In this document: positions 32,644 to 44,091 of the stretch, piece by piece | How the letters are laid out: each line of letters begins with the position of its first letter | How positions within the stretch are numbered: the stretch's first letter is position 1 | NCBI RefSeq assembly: GCF_036785885.1 | Contig: NC_092314.1 | Span: 15,583,638-15,647,637, forward strand | Direction of reading: 5' to 3' | Source of the DNA: Coffea arabica | Taxonomy: Eukaryota; Streptophyta; Magnoliopsida; Gentianales; Rubiaceae | DNA: 64,000 nt | The notes under the pieces: generated by a model | What the model was told of the DNA's origin: nothing | The model's database searches: none | The model's input: the letters and a program-made list of their open reading frames with translations, nothing else | Program-made: the position numbers and the translations under genes

Positions 32644-35600
32644 CATGTATATATACATATATATATATATGTGTGTGTGTGATTTTTTCTATTTTGTGTC
32701 CTCAAGGCACAAGATAAGCTAAGTAAAGAGTGCGAGCGAACCAATATAATATTCAAACATTATCATCCATCCTCCAATCATGTAAAATTTTACTTATAAA
32801 ATCTAAATTCTTTTACTTATAAAACGGAATTCTTCCATACATCCTTATCCAAAAATTTGAAAGAAATGTTCCCTTTCGTGTGAACATCAATTAACTGCGT
32901 TTTCACTTTTTTGGGATCAGGATTGAGTTTGTTGAATTTAGAGTTTGTTAAAAACTCCAAAGATTGAATTTGTTAAATGACTGCGTTTTCACTTTGAAGA
33001 ACATAAAGCCAAATGGCGAATAAAAGTCTTAAAAGATTGTGTTTCAGATTAAACACCACTAAGATATGTCTCCACAGTCCACTCTCTCTCTAACATCATT
33101 ATCTAACCCAAAATTTGTGAAGTCTAGTGCCATGTTATTAAAAAGGAAAACTGCATCTGGACCAGGTGCTGTGACAATGACCAGTCACAATCTTTCGGTT
33201 GTGTAATGGTTAAATTATCATAATATTTTAGCTTTTTTCGTGCCTAGATAGGTGGAAGTGATTTACCTGGTTATCACAAATTTTCACTTAGAATTTAAAC
33301 ACCGTGTACAATATTTCAATGCGTTAACGTGTTCACTTATAGGTTCTATTTTAGTGCAAATTGTCTTGAATAATCCCATCAACATTTTTGTACCGTTTCC
33401 ACCTCTTCGAGTTGGTATACTAGATGTAACATTTTATTTTTGTTTAAATTCTTTAAGGGAGAGGGATGGCAAGGAATAACAATCATAAGAATGAAATCCT
33501 TAATCTAAACATATATTAAAGGCACTCAATTACTTGATTGTATGTTTAATTTTCACAATCTGAAGTTACTTTTAGCAGTGCCTAACATATTTCAACAATA
33601 ATGTCTACAGAACTTTCAAAGCAGTTTAAATAACTAGAATTCATTTTCCTAGCTCAAACCTCCACTTAAACAATGCACAGGATGTGGATTACATATCCAT
33701 ATTCATATATGGGACAATACTAGTATCACGGAGGCTGTAATTTTTAAAATCACACATACAGTATAAATGCATGAGATTTTAAGACATTGGGAGGGTGTTC
33801 ATTTTTTAGCACGAGGTATATTAATAATTGAGCGATAATGTTAGTATTATATTGAGGAATTGATTATATTAGAACACTGTCAACGTGTTTATAGACATCT
33901 ATAACTTTGTAATCTTGATTTTTTCCTAATACATAATATAGGGTAACATTTAGCAGTGCCTAACATGTCATGTCTTCAAATCCAAGAGACACACACTCCA
34001 AATCTTTATTTATGTCATCTCCAATTCAAAAGGAAACCAAAAGAAAAATCACTTCACACATAACCGTAAAATATGCAACTCAAGAGGAAAAGATGCAGTT
34101 CCAAAGTGTTGATTCTTGTTGCTACTTTTAAAATTTGCAAACTAACATTTTCACAAGAACCATATATGCAGACAATTGATCATATAGAAAATTTACCAAA
34201 CAAATGTAAATTATACTTTACCTTCCTGTGATTTAGAATTTTTGTACATAACACCCCTTATAGTTTTAAAAACTATATATAACCCCCTCATGATTTGGTT
34301 TGGATTAAAATGTTAAAATAACGGAATTTGCAATACATAGCGGAGTTACATAAAATGTCAAAAATATCTCTACGTAAAGTTAAAAATTATTTATTAACCA
34401 CAGGGGGTTATGTATATATTTTTAAAACCATAAGGAGGTAATATGGTAAAACATAAAACCATAAGAAGGTTATATGGTAAAATATAAAATCATATAAAGT
34501 TAGTGCGTCATGTATATTATGTTTATATATTTTGGTCACTTCAACCATTTTAATTTTTAAACAAGGATAATTTTGACATTTTTAAAGATTCCGTTACGAA
34601 TGATCATTTCCGTCACTTTGCTACTTTAGTATTAGAGGGCATATGTGTATCAAGGGAAAAATCAAAACCATCAAAACAAAGAGGAAATATACAAGTCTTA
34701 TGAGGATATTGGATTTGCAGGAAGGTGTTTGTTTTAGATTTTGCATTGCTTCCTCCGTATCCTTATCCTCTTACCTTTTGGATCATATTGTTTTCTCCTG
34801 TTGGTTATACTTATTTATTTTTCACTACATAAGTAACTATTCATATTATAATAATCATAACTAATGTGCTAATTAATAGGGGGATAAACTTTTGATTTTT
34901 GTATTGGACATGCATTGATATCTATACTTACCAAGTAAGTTAGCCAAAACAGTTCTGTTTATGTTAGAATGTCTAATAATTTTGGCCCTATGGTATCTCA
35001 AGTGTTTTGCCAATACTTATCTTCTTATTCTTTTACAATTTAGTTTTTTTTTTTATTTATGGTCAGTCTGTTCTCAGTCCTACTCATTTTTGCCCCTAAA
35101 ATAGGACCTTACTGATGTGAATGTTATAACCCCGTTTGACAAGTAAGTTTTTTGGGTGTTTGTCTAAAACTTTACTGTAACTTACTGTAGAAGTTTAAAA
35201 AAACAAAAATTTGAAGTGTGTAATTTTTGAATATTTTGAAGTATACCGTTTAAAAACTTTGAGAAGTTTTTTAAAGTTACTGTAGCTAAAATTTTTAAAA
35301 AACTTGTAGGAGACACTCTTGGCAAAAAACTCAAGTGTCAAACAGGGCCATCATTCTTTTGCACGTATACTTTAGCAAATTTGGCTGACATCAATGCTAT
35401 AATATGTTGCAGACAGTTCTGAAACTGGACCTAATGATTTTGTTCTTTAATTGGATCTCAAATGCTTTTAAGACACTTATATTCTTCATATGCTTTTTTT
35501 TTTGGCTTTTTTTTCTAGTGGCAATTTGTACTGAGCCTATTTAATTTTATCTAAAACTGGACCTTATTAATGTGAATGCTAAACCATTTTATCTTAAACT

Positions 35601-35973
35601 TTAGCAAAATATTTAACATCAATGCTGTAGCATTTTGCAGGCCATTTCTAGGGAGGCAAGAGAATATGAGCTTGGAGAAACCAAATACTACATTGTGCTT
35701 GTTTCACAATGCTTTTTCATGGGTGCCATTGGAGTCATCTTTTGTGCTTCATCGTTATTATCTGGCATTATGATAGCTGTTTTGCTTCCAGTCACAGAAA
35801 TATTAGCCGTCATTTTCTTCAATGAAAAATTCCAAGCAGAAAAGGCTGTTGCTCTTGTCCTCTCTCTTTGGGGATTTGTCTCGTACTTCTATGGCGACAT
35901 TAGTAAAACCAAGTTGGAGGAGGAGAGAAAGGATGAGAGGATCATTCCATCTCAAGCAACAGGGATGACCTAG
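30999..35973 (+). CDS. Purine permease (PUP family), two exons
   Basis: A membrane importer of the drug/metabolite transporter superfamily. Plant PUPs move adenine, cytokinins and related bases with protons across plasma or vacuolar membranes. Exon 1 is 30999-31712 (238 codons, ending DFQ before GT) and exon 2 is 35641-35973 (after TTGCAG, ending TAG); the phase is 0, giving 348 residues. Motifs: [114 protein letters not shown] and [12 protein letters not shown]. About ten hydrophobic segments are expected. No stop or frameshift is present. Oddity: between YYIVLV and [12 protein letters not shown] the chain is about five residues shorter than I recall for PUPs, within a membrane helix. The 3.9 kb intron is unusually long. 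Confidence 0.9.
32565..32641. repeat. (AT)n microsatellite in the purine permease intron
   Basis: About 38 uninterrupted AT units, followed by a GTTCATGTATATATAC interruption, a short second TA run and (GT)5. Likely length-polymorphic. Confidence 0.95.
34200..34640. mobile_element. Truncated Mutator-type MITE, same family as 41282-41754
   Basis: It shares with the intact copy the block order ACATAACxCCCxxTATxxTTT, ATATATAACxxxCTCATxxTTTGG, AGGGGGTTATGTATATATTTT and TTCCGTCACTTTG. The outer GGGCAAATT ends are not present, so the copy is partial or decayed. Confidence 0.6.
35130..35348. mobile_element. Small TIR MITE in the purine permease intron
   Basis: The left end CCCCGTTTGACA and the right end TGTCAAACAGGG are inverted repeats with one mismatch. 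The interior is T-rich with TTTACTGTA/TTACTGTAG words. No clear TSD. Resembles hAT-type MITEs with a (G)CCCTGTTTG terminus. Confidence 0.6.
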
Positions 35974-37903
35974 TTGGCGCTCAATTAAAACAATTAATGT
36001 TCTATATATCCTCAACATATGTAAGCTTGTCAACGTATGTAAAAATATTTATAGCTAGGCATTCCATTTTATGGATCATTCAAAATTTGGATGTTGCCCT
36101 GCTTAATAAACTCAAAGATAAATAATGATAAAAAAAAAGTTTAAAAAATTGTGACTTTGATTATAGTTTTTGTATCAGTGGATCAATAGAATTATAGTTT
36201 TTTCCATAAATTCAGCTAGAGCTCCATATTTTTTGACTTTCATTTTACACAATTATCATATCTAAAGTAAAGGATAATAAACAAATCTTAATGATTTCTG
36301 TAGCATTATAGACACTACAACTTTAAAATTTACAAACACATAAAATTCTCATAATCGTTGATTTTTAGTGCTTGAGATTTTAAAAACTCACTTGAGTGTC
36401 TAAAAGATGGATGGTGTGGATAATTAAAATTTAGAAATAAGGATATAAATTAATGATGGGCTTGGAAGAATTAGTACTAAAGAATAGTGTGTCACTTTCA
36501 AATTCAAAAAGTCTATAACTTTCTTGTTTTTCAATTTTTTTTTTGAGAAATTGTGACTTCATGAGTTACAGACTTCTCTCAATTATTCAATATGTATTTT
36601 AATATCAATTAACTATTTGTTTATTCTCTTGAATCTAGCATTGTTCTCTCATTCATCATCTCTAAATTTGAAGTACAACAAAAAATCTCTTCTAGAAAAG
36701 ATTATTCATCTTCCTAGTTTTCGACACAGATTATTCAATATGTCTTTTAATGTGAATAAACTATTTGTTTACCCTCTCGAACCTAACATTATTTAACATT
36801 CATGTTGTTGTCTAAATATCAAATGATAAAATGCAAAATTTGGATTCATGTATATGTATGCAACTGTCAAAGTCACAATAATATAGGAACTTTTCTTTCG
36901 AAGTTTCAAAATTTTAAAATATTTAACAATATGCTATGTGCTTGTATGTGTTATCCCGTCAGTAGTGCCTGTATGCTTATACTTAAATTTTGTATTATAT
37001 GAGTGTAATATAGGTTCACTACATATCATTTCAAAACCTTTTGCAATATTTAGTTTTCCTCAGCACTCTTTGAAATAATTGTACTTTTTGATTAACGTGT
37101 AAAGAGTACACATCATAAACTTTCTCCATACTATGATTCCAACATATTACTTTGCAACAAGCTTTTGCAATTTGATTTTAGATAAAGACATGTGTTATAA
37201 ATTATTTATTAAATAATGACAATATATATTGTACTTTCTCCGCATTTATGTCAAGCTAATAATGATATTTATTTTTAGCTAATTTAGTGTTTCATATACA
37301 AGAACGGGTTTCTATATAGTATTTGATATATAAATGGGTTGAAATGTCTCACAATCGAATAAAATCAGTAGTACTCTTAGTATTCAAGTAGCAATATTAA
37401 ATTTAAAACATATTCATAATTTCCAAGCGAACTTTTAGTCATATTTTGGTAAATTTTCCATATGTTAATTCATTCATTTAACAATCTTATAACATGTTGT
37501 ATAAACTTCTTCCAACAGTAGAGATTAGACCTTATCAAAAAAAAAAAAAAAAACCAGTAGAGATTAGAGAAGTATCGTTATTTTCTTTAGATTTCTCCAA
37601 AAATAGCATTAGAGGTCCAATGACAAACGCCCCAGTTTCATTGGAAGGTGTACTAGGTTGATGTGCTTTGATTAAGATGTGTGCTTGTAGGATCTTTGAA
37701 TTTTTCTTTTTTATTTTTCGGTTAGTCAGAATTTTGATATAATAAAATGTCTAAGCAAGGCTTTGTATGGAATAGCACTGTACTCAAGGAAATTATTTCC
37801 TTAGATCAAAATAAAGAAATGTTTGTAAGAATAGTTTTAGAGAATCTCGTTTTAATTAGAAAGAAGAATAAGAAAATAAGAAAAAGATGTTCAAAACCTC
37901 ATA
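35974..37903. other. Intergenic 3' of the purine permease, no gene seen
   Basis: It probably includes the permease 3' UTR (AATAAACTCAAAGATAAATAATG near 36105-36126 could serve as a poly(A) signal). The rest is AT-rich without recognisable genes, apart from the small poly(A) insertion at 37530-37554. Confidence 0.5.
37530..37554 (+). mobile_element. Severely 5'-truncated retroposon (poly(A) only) with 14-bp TSD
   Basis: CAGTAGAGATTAGA occurs at 37516-37529 and again at 37555-37568. Between the copies lie only CCTTATC, about 17 A residues and one C. A direct repeat around a poly(A) run is the mark of a target-primed reverse-transcription insertion that aborted almost at once. Confidence 0.75.
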
Positions 37904-37916
37904 CTTATAATTAGAG

Positions 37917-39604
37917 GGGGGAAAATCCACTTTCCATCCTCAAACTTTGTGACAAAGACACATTTGGTTCCCAAACTTTTCGTCAGAACACATTGAGTAC
38001 ATGAATTAACGATTTTTTGCCACATTTAGTCAAAATACGGGAATTTACACAATTTGGACGGTGAAGACCACGTGGCCGTTAACAAATGTCCAAATATCGG
38101 AAAAACCAACACAAGTCAAACACAAAATGTTGACTAAGAAAGTGTTACAATAATTTATTTCGAAAAAAAACTAGTAGATTATCTATTTAACATAAATTAA
38201 TATTTTTTAAAAAAGAAATATCCCATAAAGTACCAACTCTTTATGGCTTTTCTCTATTACATGAACCAAGTACCAGGTTTTTATGGGTATTTTATTTTGA
38301 ATTATTTAAATTATGTTAAATACATAAATATTTGCAAATAAAATTCAAAAGCTGTTACACAAATATTTTTACGAAAGGAAAATTAGCATGTTTTGTATTT
38401 AATATAAATGAAGTATTTGAAAGTAAAAAAAATATTGTTCATGACATACCAATTCTTTACGAGTTTCTTCCATTATATGAATAAAGTACTAGCTATTTAT
38501 GAACATTTTATTTTGAATCATTTAATTTATATTAAATACATAAATATTTATAAGTGAAATTCAAAAAATGTTACACTAATATTATTATGAAAGGGAAACT
38601 AGTAGGTTTTGTATTTAACATAAATTAAATACATGAAAGTAAAAAAAAAATTATCCACTTTTTACTAGCTCTTTACGGGTTTCTTCTATTATATGAATAA
38701 AGTACTAGCTATTTATAGGCATTTTACTCTGAATCATATAATTTATGTTAAATACATAAATGTTTGTAAGTAAAATTTAAAAAGTGATATACTAATATTT
38801 TTACGAAAGGAAAACTAGTAGGTTTTGTATTTAACATAAATTAAATACATGAAAGTAAAAAAACAAAAAAGAAATTGCTCATAGCATATCAGTTCTTTAT
38901 GGGTTTCCTCTATTACACGAACAAAATAATAGCTATTTATGGGCATTTTACTCTGAATCATTTAATTTATATTAAATATACAAATGGTTGTAAGTAAAAT
39001 TCAAAAAGTATTACACTCATATAGGAAATTGGTAAGTAAAATTTAAAAAGTATTACACTCATATTCGCCACCCTTTGGGAAGTTAATTTAAAAACTCCCT
39101 CTTTTTGAGAATTTACTCGTCTTAATCCACACCCATACACACGGGTACTGCTATTTGACGAAATCGACGATTCTGAGTTTCGTGACCTCATTTTGCTGAC
39201 AAGTACGAATTGAAGATGAAGTTTTGTTGCTTGATATGGTGGATCACTCCATTAACTCTACTGGATTGGAAAAGCTTTGTGGAATCACTTCATTAACTCT
39301 GCTAATCTCAAGCAGCTTTTCACTTGATTAACTCGGTGGGAAAGGGGGAAACTTGGAAAAGAAAAGCACTGGGTTAGAGAGAGAGTCAAATGTGGACTTG
39401 TGTCTAACTTGTGTTGGTTTTCCTGATATTTGGACATTTGTTAATGGCCACGTGGTCTTCACCATCCAAATTGAGTAAATTCCCGTTTTTTGACTAAATG
39501 TGACAAAAAATCGTTAATTCAAGTACTCAATGTGTTCTGACGAAAAGTTTGGGGACCAAATGTGTCTTCGTCACAAAGTTTGAGGATGAAAAGTGGATTT
39601 TCCC
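37917..39604. mobile_element. Mutator-like element with long TIRs, 1.69 kb, 9-bp TSD
   Basis: Termini GGGAAAATCCACTTTCCATC and, on the opposite strand, GGGAAAATCCACTTTTCATC. The inverted repeats run about 180 bases inward (left through GGCCGTTAACAAATG, right through CATTTGTTAATGGCC). The TSD TAATTAGAG is perfect (37908-37916 and 39605-39613). No transposase. The interior has four ~217-bp tandem repeats and, at 39070-39400, a unique segment of higher complexity that could be captured host DNA. Confidence 0.9.
38217..39030. repeat. Four ~217-bp tandem repeats inside the Mutator-like element
   Basis: Landmarks TACCAACTCTTTATGG (38230), TACCAATTCTTTACG (38447), TACTAGCTCTTTACGGG (about 38664) and TATCAGTTCTTTATGGG (about 38886) give a period of 216-222. 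Each unit also has ATGAATAAAGTACTAGCTAT, AAATACATAAAT and ACGAAAGGAAAACTAG words. The last unit is partial, with a short secondary duplication near 39000-39060. Confidence 0.85.
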
Positions 39605-40045
39605 TAATTAGAGGTGTCAATTACAACTCAATTATATTGATCCGTCCAAAACTGCCCACCAATAACCCGCTTAAACCCGCCCATTAATTTTGAATGGGTC
39701 TAAATAGATATCCAATTAAACCAATTTAGATGGTGGATAATGGGTTGATTCGGCTCACCCATTTATACCAATTTAAAAACAATTATATATTTAATCTCAA
39801 CTTTTAGTGACTGTTAAACAAATTAATTTGAATTTCTTACCAATTTAATAACAATAAAATACCATTATTTCTTATCCAAAAAATGCAAAAAAAAAAACAA
39901 AAATAAGTAGAATTTTAAGTGACTCATAAATTGGTAATTGGATGTACCCATTTATTTAAATGGGTATAAATTGGTTGAGTCAATTATACTCATTACCAAA
40001 TTATAGCCCGCTCGAGTCATCCATTTTGACACCTATATTTATAAT

Positions 40046-41281
40046 ATCAGATCCCTTTATAAATTCGCATCTCTCATGATTGGCACCTTTTCAAGAATTG
40101 ACACATTTTCTCAAAAGAATCATTTGCAAATAATAACAATAATTTTCAATTAATAAAAAATGCCAAAATTAATGATAATAAAATTAACATTGGCTTTGAA
40201 GGTCCAATTGCCCAGTTGCCCGTTTTTTGACCATTAACCGTAATTCTAAGTTGAAATCAATTTAAAGCAAATCTCACAAATATCCAGCCAAAATTTCCCA
40301 CCATTTATTTGAGAAGATGGGTTTAGTTAGTTTGTGTTTATTAGTTCTCATCGATAAAGGGCTGAGTTTCGGAACTGTTGCCCATTTAGTGATGGTTACT
40401 TTAATTATGCAAATCCCACAAAGACCTAGGAAGACAAAAAGTAAATTGTTTACTTGACAAAGTTCAATTATTTTGTCGATAATCCTATATAACTATTTTT
40501 TTTTTAAAAAAAAATAACCGCTTAAAATTTGAACAAAAAAAGTTGAAGTTTTGAATTTTGAACCTTGGAAATTGGATAACAACCATTTCCGATCATAAAG
40601 GGCTCAAAAACCACTGAGATCGATCCCAATAATGCCCTCTGGGGATATAAATTATTCAATTTATTCGACTTAGACTTACGAGTACCTTGGTTAAAAGCTT
40701 CACTTAAACTTGATGTTGATCAAGTTCAAGCCGAGTTTGAACTATTTGATATGGTAATTGAGTTGAGTTTGAATAGAAATATTAAAACTCAAGTATTCAT
40801 TGAATTTTATTGAGTAGTGCAATTATAATGTAATTTTTAATTATGAAATTATATCTATAATAAGATAATTATGAAAATTACCAAAAAAAAAAAAAGAGCT
40901 TGCATCTATTGAACTCAATTAAACTCGATTTGGTCGAGATCAAGTAGGTAAAATAAACTCGAGTTCAAGTTTAAACCCAACTTTTAGGATCTCGACAAGT
41001 TCAACATTGAACTCGAGTTCATGTACTTTTACTCAAATAGAGCTAGAAAAAGTTGTAAGACCATGTATGGGGGTTGATGCTTGCCTAGTGCCGGAAGGTC
41101 AAGGAAGTTGGTAACCAATTAGGGAAGCTGACGACCGAATTGTTTGCCAAGCAGAGTCCCGAGAAATCTTCCTTCTTTGCCTTCAATTATATCTGAAAAT
41201 GACTTGTAAACTTTATTATCACCATCCTAATTGGTTGCCCGTGAATTCCATTATCTCAATTAAGAGGGGTCATTAAAAGGA
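40046..41281. other. Intergenic, no gene seen
   Basis: AT-rich. The stretch 40690-41030 repeats GAACTCGAG/CTCGAGTTCAAG words in both orientations and may be another decayed TIR element. No reading frame of interest. Confidence 0.45.
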
Positions 41282-41754
41282 GGGCAAATTCCACTTTATC
41301 CCCCTATAATTTAACATTTTTTACATAACTCCTCTATGATTTCAAAAGCTATATATAACTCTCTCATAGTTTGGATTAAAGTGTCAAAGTAACAGGAATG
41401 ATCATTCTTAACGGAGTCACCTAAAATGTCAAAAATACCCTTATGTAAAGTTGAAAATTTTTTATTAACCAAGGGGGGTTATGTATATATTTTGAAAACC
41501 ATAAGAGGGTTATATAGTAAAGTATTAAATCATAAAGGGGTTATATAGTAAAATATAAAAATCATACGGGGTTAATGTGTCATGTATTTATAAGGGTAAT
41601 TTCGACATTTTTAGAAGTTCCATTACGAATAACTATTTCCGTCACTTTGACACTTTAATCCAGAACATGAGAGGGTTATGTATAGCTTTTGAAACTATAA
41701 GGGGGTTATGTAAAAAAATACTAAACAACAGAAGGGGTAAAATGTAATTTGCCC
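41282..41754. mobile_element. Mutator-type MITE, 473 bp, 9-bp TSD
   Basis: Termini GGGCAAATT and AATTTGCCC. The flanks TTAAAAGGA (41273-41281) and ATAAAAGGA (41755-41763) match at 8 of 9 positions. The interior repeats GGGGTTATGTATA/TATATAACxCCCTC in both orientations, so most of the element can fold into a long hairpin. Confidence 0.85.
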
Positions 41755-41763
41755 ATAAAAGGA

Positions 41764-42561
41764 TAGGTTCAAAATCACGATTAATTCTCTTTTCAAATCC
41801 TACTGCAGCTGCACTCAAATCTGTTCCTATCTAACGGAACGCTATTGGATGAAATCACGAAAAGATGACTTCTCCTGGATAATATGAAAATTGGGGAGCC
41901 GGCGACCGAAACCCCTTTGATCGGCGGCCATAACTATAACGGTCCAGCCTAATGCCCACTAAAACCAAAATTCATAGGCTATACAAAGTAATAGTCATTA
42001 ATGGATTCTTTTATCAGTTACATTTCTCTACTCGTCAAAGATAGGACTGCAGTAGGAACCGTTGAACGTGTGACTGTAAATGTGAATATTAGCACCACCT
42101 CGTCCTCAAGGTTGGGCTAATTTACTGGTCCATTTTGGAAGCAGTTCCAGATATATGTACCATTGGCAAATTTGTTAAGTGAAACTAGAAGATTTTATAA
42201 GCTAGTAAGAAAAAGAAAATGTATCTGAATAAGCTTGCACCAGATTCCAAGTTGAAATTGGCACATTCACCGGCTTATTCATTGCACCAGAAAATGTATG
42301 ACACAATTTTTTGTAACTATAATGAATCTTCTAGCTTCCTAATTGTAAATTTTCAGCTAATTTACTCTTCCGTAAATAAACATTCTATGTTGACACTTTA
42401 AGATGAGGTAGATCTCAATATCTTTAAGATGCAATTTATAGGGATAGCTAGCTGTATTTAAGCTTATGATATAGATATAGTGAACATGTAATCAAATTTG
42501 CTTTGACACCCTCTACTATTAGCATCAAAATTTCTCAATATAATTGGTCAATTGTTGCTCT
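41764..42561. other. Intergenic, no gene seen
   Basis: Unique-looking AT-rich sequence between two elements. The 60-codon frame at 42219-42401 has no recognisable features. Confidence 0.45.
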
Positions 42562-43103
42562 TGAAGGAAATCAAACCAAGCTATTTTAGTATTAGTTTTC
42601 TAATTCTTTTTTGGTGTCTTATTTGTTTAGTTTCCATATTATATTAGGAAATTTCAAATCAGTTTCTAAGTAAGTTTTGGTTTACAATTGTATTTATTTT
42701 AGGAAGTCTTGGGATCTATAAATACTACCAATCTAGTAGGTTGTTACATGAAGAGTTGAGTTGAGTCTAGAGATTGGGTTAGAAAGAAAATCTTATAGTT
42801 GAGATTTGTAAGTTGTCATGAGTGAAAGGGTACGACTTGATATTTGTTATTGTTGAGTTTTGGGTTAATAAATTATTGAGTTATTGTTGTGTGTTTATTC
42901 TCCTCCTCTCCCCATATATTTTTATACGTGGCAAAATTATTTTTGTTGTGCATGCATATTTTTGTGCCAACAAGTGGTATCAGAGTTCTAGGCTTAGATC
43001 CTGGGGCTTGTTCACAAAATTGGGGCACAAGAATAGAAGATTTGTTTTTGACAATTTGGACACACAATTGGTCCTAATTGAGTGGAGATTAAATAATTAA
43101 AAT

Positions 43104-43503
43104 ATGGATCCGCATTATTTACAACATTATCCTGTTTTTATCTTTGATGGTAAAAACAATTTTGAGACTTGGAAGTCGATGATGAAGAATATTTTCAATA
43201 ATATTGGAGTTTGGGATATTATTCAAAAGGGATTCATGGAACCTATAGTGGGTACAAAATTATCGAGTGATGCAATTAAACAATTACAGAGGAATGCACA
43301 ATTGAATTGCAAGGCATTCTACTATCTCAGTACCCAAGTCTAGTTACATATAGTGAAAAAAATTCATACATGTAAAGACAGCAAATGAGGCTTGAAAATT
43401 TTTAATAAATTTTTATGGTCATGGTGGAGAAGAAATTTGTGACGAAGAAGAAGAGAAAATAAAAATTTTTGATGAGACAAAGAAAGAAGAAATTGTAGAA
43501 GTT
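43104..43503 (+). pseudogene. Copia gag-like N-terminus of the compact LTR element
   Basis: It starts MDPHYLQHYPVFIFDGKNNF with ETWKSMMKNIF and IGVWDIIQKGF, the pattern FxGxNYxxWKxxMxxxL...LWDxVxxG of Ty1/copia Gag (DUF4219/UBN2-type). A stop follows FYYLSTQV (43341-43343). A second frame then continues TANEA, TGA (43393-43395, Trp expected), KFLINFYGHGGEEICDEEEE, which corresponds to the AW-x2-L-x3-YG part of the same domain and runs into the acidic frame. One frameshift and one nonsense codon have broken a formerly continuous protein. Confidence 0.7.
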
Positions 43504-44091
43504 GTGGGTACACATGAAGATGAAGAATTTATGACTCAACAAGAAATGTCACAAGTAGTTGAGAAAGAAAGTGAAATTGTTGGTCAAAATAAAGAGGTGA
43601 TTACAAATCGTGACGATGCAGAAATTGTTGATTTTATCGAGTTTGATGAATTTTTTGAAAAGAAAAATCATGTGATGGAATTGGTAGATATCAATTATGA
43701 TGTGGACGATTTAGTTGAAAATTGTGACACTGCTAAGGTTGATGTAGTTGTCAATGTCAATCAATCAATACAAAAATATGGTGATATTAAAAATCTTGGT
43801 AGCGGAAATTATGATTTTTAGATTTTGGGAGATTTTATTAATGACATGGATGAATTGAATTATGGAGTGTTGGATGGAGTATGGGTGAACATGTTTGACT
43901 TTTTTGACAGAAGTGATCAGGTGAAGAAATTGTTCAAGAAGTACAAGTTTCATCCACTATCGTGTGCAAAGATGAAATTGAAGACCAATTATAAGTTGGG
44001 ATTGAATGTTGTTTATACTGCGACTGAATTTTTCATGGAAGCTCAAGCTCGTGATAGCATTGGAGATGACAACATCAAGAGTTTGGTTTAA
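43396..44091 (+). other. Acidic non-pol reading frame of the compact LTR element
   Basis: From 43396 the frame is open to TAG at 43819-43821 (KFLINFYGHGG, then DEEEEKIKIFDETKKEEIVE, EFMTQQEMSQVVEKESEIVG, IVDFIEFDEFFEKKNHVMEL, NYDVDDLVENCDTAKVD, ending GSGNYDF). After that single stop it continues in the same frame from 43825 to 44091 (MGDFINDMDELNYGVLDGVW, FDFFDRSDQVKKLFKKYKFH, ending DDNIKSLV) right up to the polypurine tract. The protein is strongly acidic and resembles no protease, integrase, RT or RNase H. It may be host-derived or a diverged element-specific protein; the family is unknown to me. Confidence 0.55.

Larger units (their letters stand above)
31713..35640 (+). other. Purine permease intron, 3.9 kb
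   Basis: It begins GTTTTC and ends TTTTGCAG. It contains an AT microsatellite (32565-32641), a near-perfect palindrome (32413-32445), a truncated Mutator-type MITE (34200-34640) and a CCCCGTTTGACA-type MITE (35130-35348). No coding sequence was seen; the 32477-32722 frame is the microsatellite. Confidence 0.8.
37912..40037. mobile_element. hAT-like MITE split by a Mutator-like element
   Basis: With 37917-39604 removed, the ends read TAGAGGTGTCAA and TTGACACCTATA, flanked by CTTATAAT (37904-37911) and TTTATAAT (40038-40045), an 8-bp TSD with one mismatch. The interior has AACCCGC/GGGTTGATTCGG and AAATGGGTATAAATTGG words. It is the same family as 62940-63769. Only the first five bases lie left of the inserted element. 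Confidence 0.78.

Noticed and set aside
32477-32722. 81-codon frame with a long IYIYIY stretch
   Set aside because: It is a translation of the AT microsatellite.
38217-39030. Regular repeats considered as a CRISPR-like array or satellite
   Set aside because: Units of about 217 bp with no spacer structure, in a plant Mutator-like element; an internal tandem duplication.
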